Shown here piece by piece: positions 8,993-17,632 of a DNA stretch of 64,000 nt. The notes under the pieces are model-generated. The model did not search any database. It was not told the DNA's origin and was given only the letters and a program-made list of their open reading frames with translations. Origin of the DNA: an uncultured Alistipes sp. (GTDB lineage Bacteria; Bacteroidota; Bacteroidia; Bacteroidales; Rikenellaceae); NCBI GenBank assembly GCA_900539755.1, contig UQDC01000004.1, positions 180,482 through 244,481 on the forward strand, given 5' to 3'. The translations under genes were made by a program, and so were the position numbers. Numbering within the stretch: the first letter of the stretch is position 1; each line of letters begins with the position of its first letter.

Positions 8993-9568
8993 CTATTTCG
9001 TTTCATTAAGATACTGTTCAGCAGCGCAAAGAGCCTCGAAAAAATCATCTCCGAAACGACGAATCAAAGGTGCTTTCAGCATACGATATAGAGGTATTCC
9101 TTTTTCTTTGCCGAACGTTAAAGCATCATGACAGACATTCCAGTGGTGGTAGTTCAATCCGATGGTGCCGTTGTTGAAAGTGACCAATCGGATCGGATAC
9201 AGATGACATGAGATGGGTTTAAGAAAAGAGCATTTCCCTTCGTTGTAGGCCCGTTCAATGGCGCAATAGGTGATACCGTTCTCTTCGAATGAGTATGCGC
9301 ATTCGGCATCATTTATTAACGGGGTTGTATAGTCTCCGTCTTCATCGATGACCATGAATCCTTGTTGCTCGATTGCCTTGATGCCTTCAGGTTTCATATA
9401 GGGACGGTAAGTTTCATACTCTTCTTCAAGAATATCTACTTCATCAGCCTCAAGGGGTGCACCTGCATTGCCTTCCACGCAGCAAATTCCTTTGCAATGG
9501 GACAAGTCACAGCAAAATTTGGTTGTAAGAATTTCCGTACTGATGATTTTATCATCGATTTGGATCAT
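8993..9568 (-). CDS. DUF3109-family cysteine-rich protein
   Basis: The 191-residue cytosolic protein belongs to DUF3109, a family common in Bacteroidota that I relate loosely to the YkgJ-type zinc/iron-chelating group. The N-terminus holds clustered cysteines (FCCDLSHCKGICC, C19-C30), with further ones in AECAYS, ITYCAIE, GKCSFLKPISCHLYP and WNVCHDA, a pattern suggesting metal or cluster binding. No catalytic activity is known to me. It has its own well-formed promoter, divergent from the GH36 alpha-galactosidase, and precedes the M23 peptidase by 48 bases. Confidence 0.88.
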   Translation of the reverse strand: MIQIDDKIISTEILTTKFCCDLSHCKGICCVEGNAGAPLEADEVDILEEEYETYRPYMKPEGIKAIEQQGFMVIDEDGDYTTPLINDAECAYSFEENGITYCAIERAYNEGKCSFLKPISCHLYPIRLVTFNNGTIGLNYHHWNVCHDALTFGKEKGIPLYRMLKAPLIRRFGDDFFEALCAAEQYLNETK

Positions 9569-9725
9569 GGGACTTCGGTTTAATAAATAGCACTGTGTAA
9601 CGTAATTCAGGTGAAGTTGTAGGGTTTAGCGAGAAAACTACAACTTTGGCGATCATGTGTTTGTGATTGAAATAAGCTGTAATTGTAGAAATTAGACAGG
9701 TGTATTCCAATCAAATTTTACCAAA

Positions 9726-9757
9726 CAAAAGTAGCACATTGTGTGTGGAAATACAAA
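9726..9757 (-). promoter_or_regulatory. consensus promoter for DUF3109-M23
   Basis: On the minus strand TTTG (9754-9757) is followed after 20 bases by TACTTTTG (9726-9733), a full match to TTTG-N19-21-TAnnTTTG. The predicted transcript has a leader of roughly 150 bases before the DUF3109 ATG. Confidence 0.75.
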
Positions 9758-9767
9758 GAGTCAGACT

Positions 9768-9798
9768 TTTGTGTTCTGCTGTTTTTTGGCTATTTTTG
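9768..9798 (+). promoter_or_regulatory. consensus promoter for GH36 alpha-galactosidase
   Basis: TTTG (9768-9771), 19 bases, then TATTTTTG (9791-9798) matches the Bacteroidota housekeeping promoter exactly. The start would lie near 9804, giving a leader of about 40 bases. Its -33 box is only 10 bases from that of the divergent DUF3109 promoter. Confidence 0.8.
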
Positions 9799-9843
9799 GG
9801 AGTCTAATGAAAAAATATTCATTCTCTAAACTACTGATTTAAT

Positions 9844-12012
9844 ATGAAACTTGTAAAGTCCATTGGAATCGGTTTGTTGAGTTGCAGTTTTGCCATGTTA
9901 CAGGCAGCAGTTCCTCAAGAGACGATTCTGGTTACGACAGACAAAACCGACTTGGTTCTCAAAGTTGATACGACTGGTCGGTTGTGTCAGTCCTATTTCG
10001 GTACATCATGGAGCGATGCGGAAGGTATCGAAGCGTTGCAACCTGGAAAAGATGCCTATCAACCTTATGATCTGAAGAATTTTTCAGAACCGGCTTTCCG
10101 CATGGTACATGCAGACGGCAATACCTCCTCGCTGTTCAAGTATGTGTCACATACTCAGGAGGAAATTAAACCGGGTGTAACCCGTACCGTGGTAACGTTG
10201 CGTGATGAGGTTTATCCGGTGGAGGTCAAATTATTTTATGAAACCTACAGCAAAGAGAACATTGTCAAAGCTTGGACTGAAATTTCTCATCAGGAGAAAA
10301 AGCCTGTGTTGTTACAGGATTTTGCCTCTTCCCTGCTCTATTTCTCTTATCCCCAATATTATTTGACAGAGTTTACAGGTAAATGGGGCAATGAGGTCAA
10401 TATGACTGAAGAGCGATTGGCTCCGGGTCGTAAGATTCTGGACACCCGTTTGGGAGCACGTGCGGCTATGTTGACTTCTCCATTTTTTATTTTGAGTCTG
10501 AATGGACCGGCTCGTGAAAATGAGGGTGAAGTTCTGCTCGGAACGTTGAATTGGACAGGAAACTTCCGTTTTACATTCGATATAGATAATAACCATGATT
10601 TGCGGGTTGTTTCCGGAATCAATCCTTATGCTTCGGAATATCGTTTACAACCCAAAGAGGTTTTCCGTACACCGGAATTTGTTTTTGCATACAGCGACTG
10701 CGGTACTGGTGCAGCTTCACGTAGTTTCCACAATTGGGCTCGTGATTATCAGCTCAAAGAGGGTCGTGGACCACGTTTGACGCTGTTGAATAACTGGGAG
10801 GCGACCGGTTTTAATTTTGACGAGCAGAAGTTGTCTCACTTTATGCAAGAGGCCGCAACGCTCGGTGTGGATATGTTCCTGCTTGATGACGGTTGGTTTG
10901 GAAACAAATATCCTCGCAGCGGCGACAAGAGTGGTCTTGGTGATTGGGAGGCCACAAAAGAGAAGTTGCCACATGGTGTTGCCGGTTTGGTCAGTGCGGC
11001 AGATAGTGCCGGAGTGAAATTCGGTATTTGGGTAGAGCCGGAGATGGTTAACCCCAAAAGCGAACTGTATGAGAAACATCCGGAATGGGTAATCCATTAT
11101 CCCAACCGTGAGCCTTACTATTATCGCAACCAGTTGGCGTTGGATCTTTGCAATCCGGAGGTGCAGGATTATGTCTTTGGTATCATCGACAAGCTGTTGA
11201 GTGAAAATCCGGGATTGGCCTATTTCAAATGGGATTGCAACAGTATGTTGACCAACCCATACTCCTTCTATCTGAAAGAGAATCAATCGCATCTCTTTAT
11301 TGAATATGTGCGCGGTTTGTATAACGTTTTGGATCGTTTGCAGGCTAAATATCCGCATGTTCCGATGATGCTCTGCTCTGGCGGTGGTGCCCGTTGCGAT
11401 TACGGTGCTTTGAAGTATTTTACTGAGTTTTGGGCCAGCGACAATACCGATCCGATTCGCCGTATTTTCATTCAATGGGGATTCTCCTATTTCTTCCCGT
11501 CGAAAAGTATTGGCGCTCACGTGACTTCATGGGGTGAACAAAGTATCAAATTCCGTACGGATGTGGCGATGATGGATAAACTTGGGTTCGACATCAATAT
11601 GGATCGTCTCTCTGAACCAGAACGCCAATTCTGCCGTGATGCGGTGAAAACCTATAACCGGCTTTCTCCGATTATTCAGGAGGGTGATCAGTACCGTTTG
11701 GTTTCACCTTATGGTTCAAATCATGCGGCTGTGATGTATATGACTCCGGATAAGAATCATGGAGTGTTGTTTGCATATGATATGTATCCTCGCAAACATG
11801 TAGAGCGTCTCTATCCGATTCAGTTGAATGGCCTTGATCCGCAGCGTAAATACAAACTCGTTGAGATCAACAAGATGGATGATGGCTCGTTGGTGCGTCC
11901 GTTTGTTGATGAGGGAAAAGTTTACACGGGTGAATACCTGATGAAGGTGGGCGTGCAAGCCTTCTCTGATTTGCAGGAGCGCAGTCGTGTGATTGAGATC
12001 ATTGCGCAATAA
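9844..12012 (+). CDS. secreted GH36 alpha-galactosidase
   Basis: GH36 enzymes release alpha-linked galactose from oligosaccharides and polysaccharides by a retaining mechanism. The 722-residue protein has a signal peptide (1-21) and the full clan-D motif series: NNWEATGFNFDE near 316, FLLDDGWFG near 345, FGIWVEPEMVNP near 393, YFKWDCN with the nucleophile D464, CSGGGARCDYG at 511-521, and FWASDNTD with the acid/base D533. The 69-residue spacing between the two catalytic aspartates matches characterised AgaA-type enzymes. A beta-sandwich N-terminal domain precedes the barrel. It is monocistronic, with its own promoter and terminator. Released galactose could feed the galK product. Confidence 0.95.
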   Translation: MKLVKSIGIGLLSCSFAMLQAAVPQETILVTTDKTDLVLKVDTTGRLCQSYFGTSWSDAEGIEALQPGKDAYQPYDLKNFSEPAFRMVHADGNTSSLFKYVSHTQEEIKPGVTRTVVTLRDEVYPVEVKLFYETYSKENIVKAWTEISHQEKKPVLLQDFASSLLYFSYPQYYLTEFTGKWGNEVNMTEERLAPGRKILDTRLGARAAMLTSPFFILSLNGPARENEGEVLLGTLNWTGNFRFTFDIDNNHDLRVVSGINPYASEYRLQPKEVFRTPEFVFAYSDCGTGAASRSFHNWARDYQLKEGRGPRLTLLNNWEATGFNFDEQKLSHFMQEAATLGVDMFLLDDGWFGNKYPRSGDKSGLGDWEATKEKLPHGVAGLVSAADSAGVKFGIWVEPEMVNPKSELYEKHPEWVIHYPNREPYYYRNQLALDLCNPEVQDYVFGIIDKLLSENPGLAYFKWDCNSMLTNPYSFYLKENQSHLFIEYVRGLYNVLDRLQAKYPHVPMMLCSGGGARCDYGALKYFTEFWASDNTDPIRRIFIQWGFSYFFPSKSIGAHVTSWGEQSIKFRTDVAMMDKLGFDINMDRLSEPERQFCRDAVKTYNRLSPIIQEGDQYRLVSPYGSNHAAVMYMTPDKNHGVLFAYDMYPRKHVERLYPIQLNGLDPQRKYKLVEINKMDDGSLVRPFVDEGKVYTGEYLMKVGVQAFSDLQERSRVIEIIAQ

Positions 12013-12039
12013 AGAGTAATCTTACGTAATATCATGAAT

Positions 12040-12077
12040 AAAGAGAGGAGCGATCGTTCGATCGCTCCTCTCTTTTT
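12040..12077 (+). terminator. intrinsic terminator after GH36
   Basis: A long perfect stem (AAAGAGAGGAGCGAT at 12040-12054 with ATCGCTCCTCTCTTT at 12061-12075) is followed by T residues, 28 bases past the stop codon. It could also act for ddl from the other side. Confidence 0.9.
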
Positions 12078-12209
12078 ATATTGGTATGTAGGATATGGAT
12101 CAGGAGTTAAACAATGTCTTTTAAAATGTGTGATTGGTGGTAGGACTACCCCATATACAGCTTATTTGTGTGTTATCGCTCCCTCCTACTCTTGTGTAAT
12201 TCTTGTGTG

Positions 12210-13184
12210 TTATTTTGAGGTCTCAGCAATGACCAGGTTGAACAGTTCCGTTAAACTCATTCCCATAGCAGCAGCCTGCTGCGGAATGATACTGTGTGAA
12301 CTCATGCCTGGAATGGTGTTGATCTCGATCATGTATGGGGTATCGCCCTTAATAATAAAGTCGATCCGAACCACACCACGGCAATTCAGCCGTTTGTAGG
12401 CAATCAAGGTCAGACGATTTACCTCTTTACGAACTGCATCCGGCAAATCAGCAGGTGTGATTTCATGTGAAAGTCCCTGATATTTGGCTTCATAATCAAA
12501 GAATTCTTTTTGAGAAACCAATTCGGTGATTGGAAAGACATACTCTTTGCCTTCGGCAATCATAACGCCGCAACTGATTTCACGACCTTCGATGAACTCT
12601 TCCATCAAAACCTGATCACTCTCTTTGAATGCTTCCTGTATAGCAGGTAGAAGCTCTTCAGGTGTCTTGACTTTAGTTACGCCGAAGCTACTACCGCTTG
12701 CGTTCGGTTTGACAAACAATGGAAGGCCTAATTCCGTAATGATCTGATCCGGATTTACCTCTGAACTTTTGTTCAACAGGATCTCTTTGGCCAAATGGAT
12801 TCCGCTACCGGTAACAGTCCTTTTGCAGGCTGACTTGTCGAATGTCAGCACCGATGAAACGAACCCGCATGAAGAATAAGGGATGCCCATCATATCGAGA
12901 TAGCCTTGCAAACGACCATCTTCGCCTGGTGTTCCGTGAATAATGATCAGCGCATATTCGAGTTTAATTTTTTCACCGGCAACGGTCAGCGTAAAATCAT
13001 TGCGGTCCAACTCGCTTTTTGTACCATCAGGAGCCGTGTAGGTCCAATGTTTATCACGTAGTACGATCGTATAGGGTTTATAAAGCGTGCGATCTAAGAT
13101 TTTTTCGATGTTAGCGGCTCCTTGCAGAGCAATTTGCCACTCTGAGGAGTCTCCTCCTGTCAGTAATGCAATATTCTTTACCAT
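12210..13184 (-). CDS. ddl: D-alanine--D-alanine ligase
   Basis: Ddl joins two D-alanines with ATP for the peptidoglycan stem peptide. The 324-residue ATP-grasp protein shows the N-terminal GGDSSEWQIALQGA block (a variant of GG-S-E-SL-SA), LFVKPNASGSSFGV (ATP loop), LMEEFIEGREISCGV, and the C-terminal metal/substrate block RIDFIIK then MIEINTIPGMSSHSIIPQQA, with the D-Ala-binding S-H-S-I-I-P segment. Length and motif order are normal. The gene is on its own between convergent GH36 and the TPR gene; I see no strong promoter match upstream. Confidence 0.95.
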   Translation of the reverse strand: MVKNIALLTGGDSSEWQIALQGAANIEKILDRTLYKPYTIVLRDKHWTYTAPDGTKSELDRNDFTLTVAGEKIKLEYALIIIHGTPGEDGRLQGYLDMMGIPYSSCGFVSSVLTFDKSACKRTVTGSGIHLAKEILLNKSSEVNPDQIITELGLPLFVKPNASGSSFGVTKVKTPEELLPAIQEAFKESDQVLMEEFIEGREISCGVMIAEGKEYVFPITELVSQKEFFDYEAKYQGLSHEITPADLPDAVRKEVNRLTLIAYKRLNCRGVVRIDFIIKGDTPYMIEINTIPGMSSHSIIPQQAAAMGMSLTELFNLVIAETSK

Positions 13185-13359
13185 GATGATGGTTTATTGA
13201 TTTCGAGCGTAAAAGTAACGTTTTTGTCGTGACGATGAATTTTTATTGATGAGAAATCATTCAGTCTGACGTTATGGGTGGACTAGCAATGATTTATTCT
13301 ACGTCTGTAGTATATTTATTGAATGTTGTGATTGAAATCTTATTGTGTATGGGGCAAGA

Positions 13360-13611
13360 TTACGGATTGAATTGATCGACGTAATGGTAAGCGAAGATTT
13401 CTTTGACCAACAGACTGTACTGTTGCGCTTCGGTATTTTCAGGGTCAAGGCGCAATACTTGCATAAAATCGTTCAGGGCTTTGTCAAAGGTACCCCCCTG
13501 ATGATATAATTTTCCGCGTTGCAGGTAAAGCTGTGCGTTATCAGGATTCGACCCGATTGCATCAGTCAGTTGTTCTATGTGTTGTAGAAGTGTTATCTTA
13601 TCGGTAGCCAT
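13360..13611 (-). CDS. small TPR-repeat protein
   Basis: With the internal ATG at 13609-13611 the product is 83 residues (MATDKITLLQHIEQ start). The open frame extends 23 codons further upstream, but that part lies inside nadD and has no repeat character. Residues 20-65 contain a tetratricopeptide unit (AQLYLQRGKLYHQGG then FDKALNDFMQVLRLDPEN), suggesting a small protein-interaction module. It overlaps the nadD 3' end by 14 bases, so translation is probably coupled. I do not know its partner. The TPR call is clear; the physiological role is open. Confidence 0.82.
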   Translation of the reverse strand: MATDKITLLQHIEQLTDAIGSNPDNAQLYLQRGKLYHQGGTFDKALNDFMQVLRLDPENTEAQQYSLLVKEIFAYHYVDQFNP

Positions 13612-14257
13612 ATAATTGGTGTAGTTTGATATACTCCCAAACCCCTTCAGGAAGTTCATTAGTAATTGCTGACTCCTCAATGAGGTGTGTTTGCTGATCT
13701 GTTTGAGGAACTGGGGACTGAGGTGTTGTGAGGAGTCCTATTTGTTTTCGAATATTAGTGGCTGCCTGAGGAAATAGAGGAAAATCTGCTAAATAGTGCA
13801 TTCTTCGGGTGAGATTGTTATCAGGCATGGGCCATCCTTTGCGGGGATAAACCAATATGGGATAATCCGCAACGATCTCATTATGGGCAATCCACCGATC
13901 GAAACATTGGGCATTGTCGCTGCCGATCAATAAAGCAAATTTTTGCTTTGGATAGGTGTTTGTTAGTGCATGTAGCGTATGGATCGTGGCAGAAGGCTTG
14001 GGTAGATGAAATTCAATATCACAAACCTGAATTCGATCGGCACAGGCGGAATGTTGTACCGCAATACGCGCCATTTGCAGACGATGCTCCTCTGGAGCCA
14101 GATCGGTAAAACGTTTCAGCGGATTTTGTGGTGAGACCACCATCCATAGGTTACATTGCGGATAGCGATTCAGTACCTCTTCTGCCAAAACAATATGCCC
14201 TTTGTGGATCGGGTTGAATGACCCACAATAGAGTATGGTATAGGGCTCTGCTTGCAT
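13598..14257 (-). CDS. nadD: nicotinate-nucleotide adenylyltransferase
   Basis: NadD transfers AMP from ATP to nicotinate mononucleotide, making deamido-NAD. The 219-residue protein has the nucleotidylyltransferase signature GSFNPIHKGH (12-21), WMVVSPQNPLK, and ALLIGSDNAQCFDRW (the IG-D substrate loop). The C-terminal ATP motif usually written SSTxIR appears here as AATNIR, so the two serines are replaced by alanines, and a short proline/glutamine-rich insert follows. It is 18 bases downstream of gmk and overlaps the TPR gene. The family call is firm; the altered motif is noted separately. Confidence 0.92.
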   Translation of the reverse strand: MQAEPYTILYCGSFNPIHKGHIVLAEEVLNRYPQCNLWMVVSPQNPLKRFTDLAPEEHRLQMARIAVQHSACADRIQVCDIEFHLPKPSATIHTLHALTNTYPKQKFALLIGSDNAQCFDRWIAHNEIVADYPILVYPRKGWPMPDNNLTRRMHYLADFPLFPQAATNIRKQIGLLTTPQSPVPQTDQQTHLIEESAITNELPEGVWEYIKLHQLYGYR

Positions 14258-14275
14258 ACGGGTGAATGAAGGGAC

Positions 14276-14863
14276 TCATCCGATGAAGTCCGCTACCTGT
14301 TTTTTTGCTTCGGTTACGGCCGTCTTCAGATCATCATTAACGACGATACAGTCAAATTGATCGGAATAGGTCAACTCTTCGGCGGCTTTAGCCACTCGTT
14401 TGGCAATCATCTCCGGAGAATCTGTGCCCCGATCGACGAGCCGTTGATGGAGTACCTCGATTGATGGAGGCATGATGAACAGGGATAGTGCTTGTGCTCC
14501 GAATATCTTTTTCAAGTTTACACCGCCTTTGACATCGACATCGAATACAATGACATGACCTTTACTCCAGATGCGTTCCAATTCACTGCGAAGGGTTCCA
14601 TAGCAGGTTCCGGCATAAACCTCTTCCCATTCGACAAATTCCTGATTGGCCACTTTGCGCATAAATTCGTCATGACTGAAAAAATAATACTCTCGGCCAT
14701 TGACTTCAGCACCTCGTGGAGCACGGCAAGTAGCTGAAATAGAGAATTCCAATTGTGGAAAATATTTGAGCAGTTGACCGATAATGGTTGATTTTCCCGA
14801 GCCGGATGGGGCTGAGAAGATAATTACTTTTCCACCTGATGTGTTGGAGTTGCCTTGTGTCAT
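14276..14863 (-). CDS. gmk: guanylate kinase
   Basis: Guanylate kinase phosphorylates GMP to GDP. The 195-residue protein has the P-loop IIFSAPSGSGKST at 14-26, the GMP-binding block ISATCRAPRGAEVNGREYYF, EFVEWEEVYAGTCYGT, and FDVDVKGG near 110, all in normal order and length. It lies between yicC (144 bases upstream) and nadD (18 bases downstream) on the same strand, the arrangement often seen in Bacteroidota. Confidence 0.96.
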   Translation of the reverse strand: MTQGNSNTSGGKVIIFSAPSGSGKSTIIGQLLKYFPQLEFSISATCRAPRGAEVNGREYYFFSHDEFMRKVANQEFVEWEEVYAGTCYGTLRSELERIWSKGHVIVFDVDVKGGVNLKKIFGAQALSLFIMPPSIEVLHQRLVDRGTDSPEMIAKRVAKAAEELTYSDQFDCIVVNDDLKTAVTEAKKQVADFIG

Positions 14864-15007
14864 TGTCTATGAAAGTTAATACGCTATCTGTAAAAGCGAC
14901 ATCAAATACAAATTCCGTTAGAACGTTTCGGGGGCTGTAGACTTATACAGAATGGTCGTTCTGTGAAGCTTTGTTGCCGAAAAATCTAACTTTTGCTTTG
15001 GAGTGAC

Positions 15008-15892
15008 TTACAAAATATTGAGTACTTGTTCTTTGATCTTTTCGAGTTCATCTTTCATCTCGACAACCATTTTTTGCATGGTGGCCTCATTGGATTTTGA
15101 GCCCAGCGTGTTGATTTCGCGACCCAATTCCTGAGCAATGAATCCCAGTTTGCGTCCTGCCCCATCCTCTCCATGAGCCACTTCACGGAAGTAGTCGCAA
15201 TGGTTTTGAATGCGTACTTTCTCTTCTGTGATATCCAATTTTTCCAGATAGTAGATCATCTCCTGCTCGAGTCGATTATTATCTACCTGGATCCCAATAG
15301 CCTCAATATTTTCCCGAATGCGTTTTTTAATTGTTTCGGTTCTCTCTTTTTCGTAGGGGGTGACACCATTTTTGAGAGCCTCGATTTTGTCAATACGTTT
15401 GAGCAGGTCGGCTATCAATTTGGCTCCTTCCTGTGTTCGGAACGCATCGATGTGTTCGAGCGCTTCGTTGACCGCATGCATCAACGTGTGTTCTTCGGTT
15501 TCAGAGAGGGTTTGGTTGTCGGTCTGAACCACATCAGGCAAACGTAAGATGGTCTGCAATACAGCTGCGTCGACCGGTTTGGTTCCCCAGGCCATACTTT
15601 TCCCATCTGCCAAAGCCATCAATTGATCATAATAGTTGTCAAAAGCCACTTTGTTGATGGTTACGCAGCCTGAATCACCTGTAATTTCAACTGTGATAAA
15701 AACGTCGATTTTTCCTCTTTGCAGGCGTTTGGTGACTGCATTGCGAATTTCGTACTCTTTAGAACGGTATAATGCAGGCAATTTGACTGTTAAGTCGGCC
15801 TGTTTGCTGTTCAGGGAACGGATCTCGACGGTGATTTTTTTGTTGTCGAGCATGGTCTCGGCTTTGCCGTAACCGGTCATTGATTTAATCAT
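15008..15892 (-). CDS. YicC-family endoribonuclease
   Basis: The 294-residue protein begins MIKSMTGYGKAE, the typical YicC N-terminus (S-M-T-G-[FY]-G), followed by EIRSLNSKQADLTVKLP. The C-terminal DUF1732 portion contains RLEQEMIYYLEKLDITEEKVR, HCDYFR and GRKLGFIAQELGREINTLGSKSNEA, which is the conserved catalytic half. E. coli YicC and its Clostridium homologue have been described as endoribonucleases. The gene is the first of a yicC-gmk-nadD-TPR series. A candidate -7 box lies 23 bases upstream of the start. Confidence 0.93.
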   Translation of the reverse strand: MIKSMTGYGKAETMLDNKKITVEIRSLNSKQADLTVKLPALYRSKEYEIRNAVTKRLQRGKIDVFITVEITGDSGCVTINKVAFDNYYDQLMALADGKSMAWGTKPVDAAVLQTILRLPDVVQTDNQTLSETEEHTLMHAVNEALEHIDAFRTQEGAKLIADLLKRIDKIEALKNGVTPYEKERTETIKKRIRENIEAIGIQVDNNRLEQEMIYYLEKLDITEEKVRIQNHCDYFREVAHGEDGAGRKLGFIAQELGREINTLGSKSNEATMQKMVVEMKDELEKIKEQVLNIL

Positions 15893-16396
15893 ATATTATC
15901 GGGCTTTGATACCCCCAAAAGTAATCAATAATTTTCAATAACGGACTGCCCTAAGCGTTGTATTGTATCAATGTGTGGATTAAATCAGATTGTATGGCCG
16001 GAACGATATAAATACGAGCTGCTTTTGTGAGGTCTGTTATTTATTTAGGATTCTTGATTCTTTTAATATAATATGATCATTAGTTTAATTTAAATATGAA
16101 AGTCGTTGAAAATTTGATTCGGTGATTTTCGCACAGTGTTTGAATCTATTTAAATATGACAGCTATTGTGTGGAATCCTTGGTCTGTAAATTGGATTTGT
16201 TACGAACGATCAGGTTATGTCCGGGAATGGATGTCGTGATTAGTATGCCTTTATGTATATAAAAGTTAAGATATATGGGCTGTGTGCTCTCTCCCGGGAG
16301 TCATGATAACATTTGGCGCACCCTTGTCCGTATCATCAATAAAAAAATGTTAAAAATGGTTTATGCTGGAGAGTTGTTGTAGAAAATGGATAATTT
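15893..16396. other. long AT-rich intergenic region between yicC and serC
   Basis: About 500 bases without a credible gene, between divergent genes. It holds the yicC -7 candidate and, outside this range, the serC promoter. Two near-copies of TTTAAATATGA-AG occur near 16093 and 16151. A CTCCCGGGAG palindrome sits near 16302 and a weak ATGATA/TATCAT pairing around 16312-16336. I found no promoter-terminator pair that would define a small RNA and no riboswitch I recognise. Confidence 0.5.
15916..15923 (-). promoter_or_regulatory. candidate -7 box for yicC
   Basis: The minus strand reads TACTTTTG, matching TAnnTTTG, 23 bases upstream of the yicC start codon. A clear -33 box is not seen. Confidence 0.45.
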
Positions 16397-16430
16397 GTTG
16401 TTCAAAATCCGAAAAAAATCGGTATTTTTG
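16397..16430 (+). promoter_or_regulatory. candidate promoter for serC
   Basis: GTTG (16397-16400) and TATTTTTG (16423-16430) are separated by 22 bases, one more than the usual maximum. The -7 box is exact. The predicted start near 16436 leaves a leader of about 50 bases to the ATG at 16487 and lies before the alternative TTG at 16442, so it does not by itself decide the start. Confidence 0.6.
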
Positions 16431-16486
16431 AGAAAAGATCTTTGATTGATCTCGATTCAATAAGCAAGAATACAGACAAGAACGTT

Positions 16487-17560
16487 ATGAAAAAGCACAA
16501 CTTTAGCGCCGGGCCGTCGATTTTGCCCCGCGTTGCGATTGAAAATGCAGCTCAAGCCATATTGGATTTCAATGGTATGGGACTATCCCTGCTCGAAATT
16601 TCTCATCGTACTCCTGATTTCGAGGCGGTTAATGATGAAGCTGAAGCGCTGCTGCGTGAATTGCTGAATGTGCCTGCCGAATATAAAATTCTCTTTTTGG
16701 GCGGTGGTGCCAGCACACAGTTTTATGAAGTGCCTTTCAATTTGTTAGAGAAAAAGGCCGGCTATGTCAATACTGGTGTATGGGCGAATAAGGCTATTAA
16801 AGAGGCTCGCCTGTTTGGTGAAACCCAGGTAATTGCTTCGTCAGAGGATAAAAACTTTACCTATATTCCTAAAGGTTTTGAGATCCCGACCGATTTGGAT
16901 TATCTACATATCACTACCAATAATACTATTTACGGTACTGAGTATAAAACCGATATCGACTCTCCGGTACCTTTGGTTGCTGATATGAGTTCCGATATTT
17001 TGAGCCGTCCGGTGGACGTTTCTAAATATGGTTTGATCTATGGTGGTGCACAGAAAAATATGGGCCCTGCAGGTGTGACTTTTGTAATTGTTCGTGAGGA
17101 TATTTTGGGTAAAGTGAGCCGTAAGATTCCTTCAATGATCGATTACCGCAACCATATTGCTAGCAAATCAATGTTCAATACGCCTCCTGTATTCCCAATC
17201 TACGTAGTACGTGAGACATTACGTTGGTTGAAGTCCATTGGAGGTGTGCCTGCTATCCAAAAACTTAACCAAGAGAAGGCTGCCCTACTCTACAATGAGA
17301 TCGACCGCAACTCCATGTTTAAAGGTACAGTCGTTAAGGAGGATCGTTCGGTGATGAATGTATGTTTCGTTATGGAGGAACCGTATGCAGACCTTGCCGC
17401 TGAATTCCTTGAGTTCTCCAAATCGAAGGGTATGGTTGGCGTTAAAGGCCATCGTTTGGTTGGTGGTTTCCGCGCTTCTATATACAACGCTATGCCTAAA
17501 GAGAGTGTTCAGGCACTGGTTGATTGTATGCAGGAGTTCGAGAAATTGCATGCCAAATAG
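16487..17560 (+). CDS. serC: phosphoserine aminotransferase
   Basis: SerC transaminates 3-phosphohydroxypyruvate to phosphoserine with PLP. Starting at ATG 16487 (KKHNFSAGPSILP) the protein has 357 residues; the frame is open to a TTG at 16442 but the extra 15 residues are not family-like. Motifs include the N-terminal FSAGP, SLLEISHRTPDF, FLGGGASTQFYEVP and the PLP lysine K190 in GLIYGGAQKNMGPAG, and it ends with KGHRLVGGFRASIYNAMP. It is followed by serA and a DUF1015 gene, but a terminator-like hairpin lies between serC and serA. Confidence 0.95.
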   Translation: MKKHNFSAGPSILPRVAIENAAQAILDFNGMGLSLLEISHRTPDFEAVNDEAEALLRELLNVPAEYKILFLGGGASTQFYEVPFNLLEKKAGYVNTGVWANKAIKEARLFGETQVIASSEDKNFTYIPKGFEIPTDLDYLHITTNNTIYGTEYKTDIDSPVPLVADMSSDILSRPVDVSKYGLIYGGAQKNMGPAGVTFVIVREDILGKVSRKIPSMIDYRNHIASKSMFNTPPVFPIYVVRETLRWLKSIGGVPAIQKLNQEKAALLYNEIDRNSMFKGTVVKEDRSVMNVCFVMEEPYADLAAEFLEFSKSKGMVGVKGHRLVGGFRASIYNAMPKESVQALVDCMQEFEKLHAK

Positions 17561-17584
17561 TATATGGGACTTATCATGACATAT

Positions 17585-17618
17585 CGGCCTTCCCAGAAAA
17601 AGAAGGCCGTTTTTTTTC
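17585..17618 (+). terminator. terminator-like hairpin between serC and serA
   Basis: CGGCCTTC (17585-17592) pairs with GAAGGCCG (17602-17609) and is followed by eight T and a C. The T-run ends only about 15 bases before the serA ATG, so it sits where the serA ribosome site would be. It probably sets the serC to serA ratio by partial termination. Confidence 0.8.
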
Positions 17619-17632
17619 AATCGCTTATTACG

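Noticed and set aside
16260..16345. SAM-type or other known riboswitch upstream of serC
   Set aside because: The predicted serC transcript starts downstream at about 16436, and the segment matches no aptamer I can recognise.
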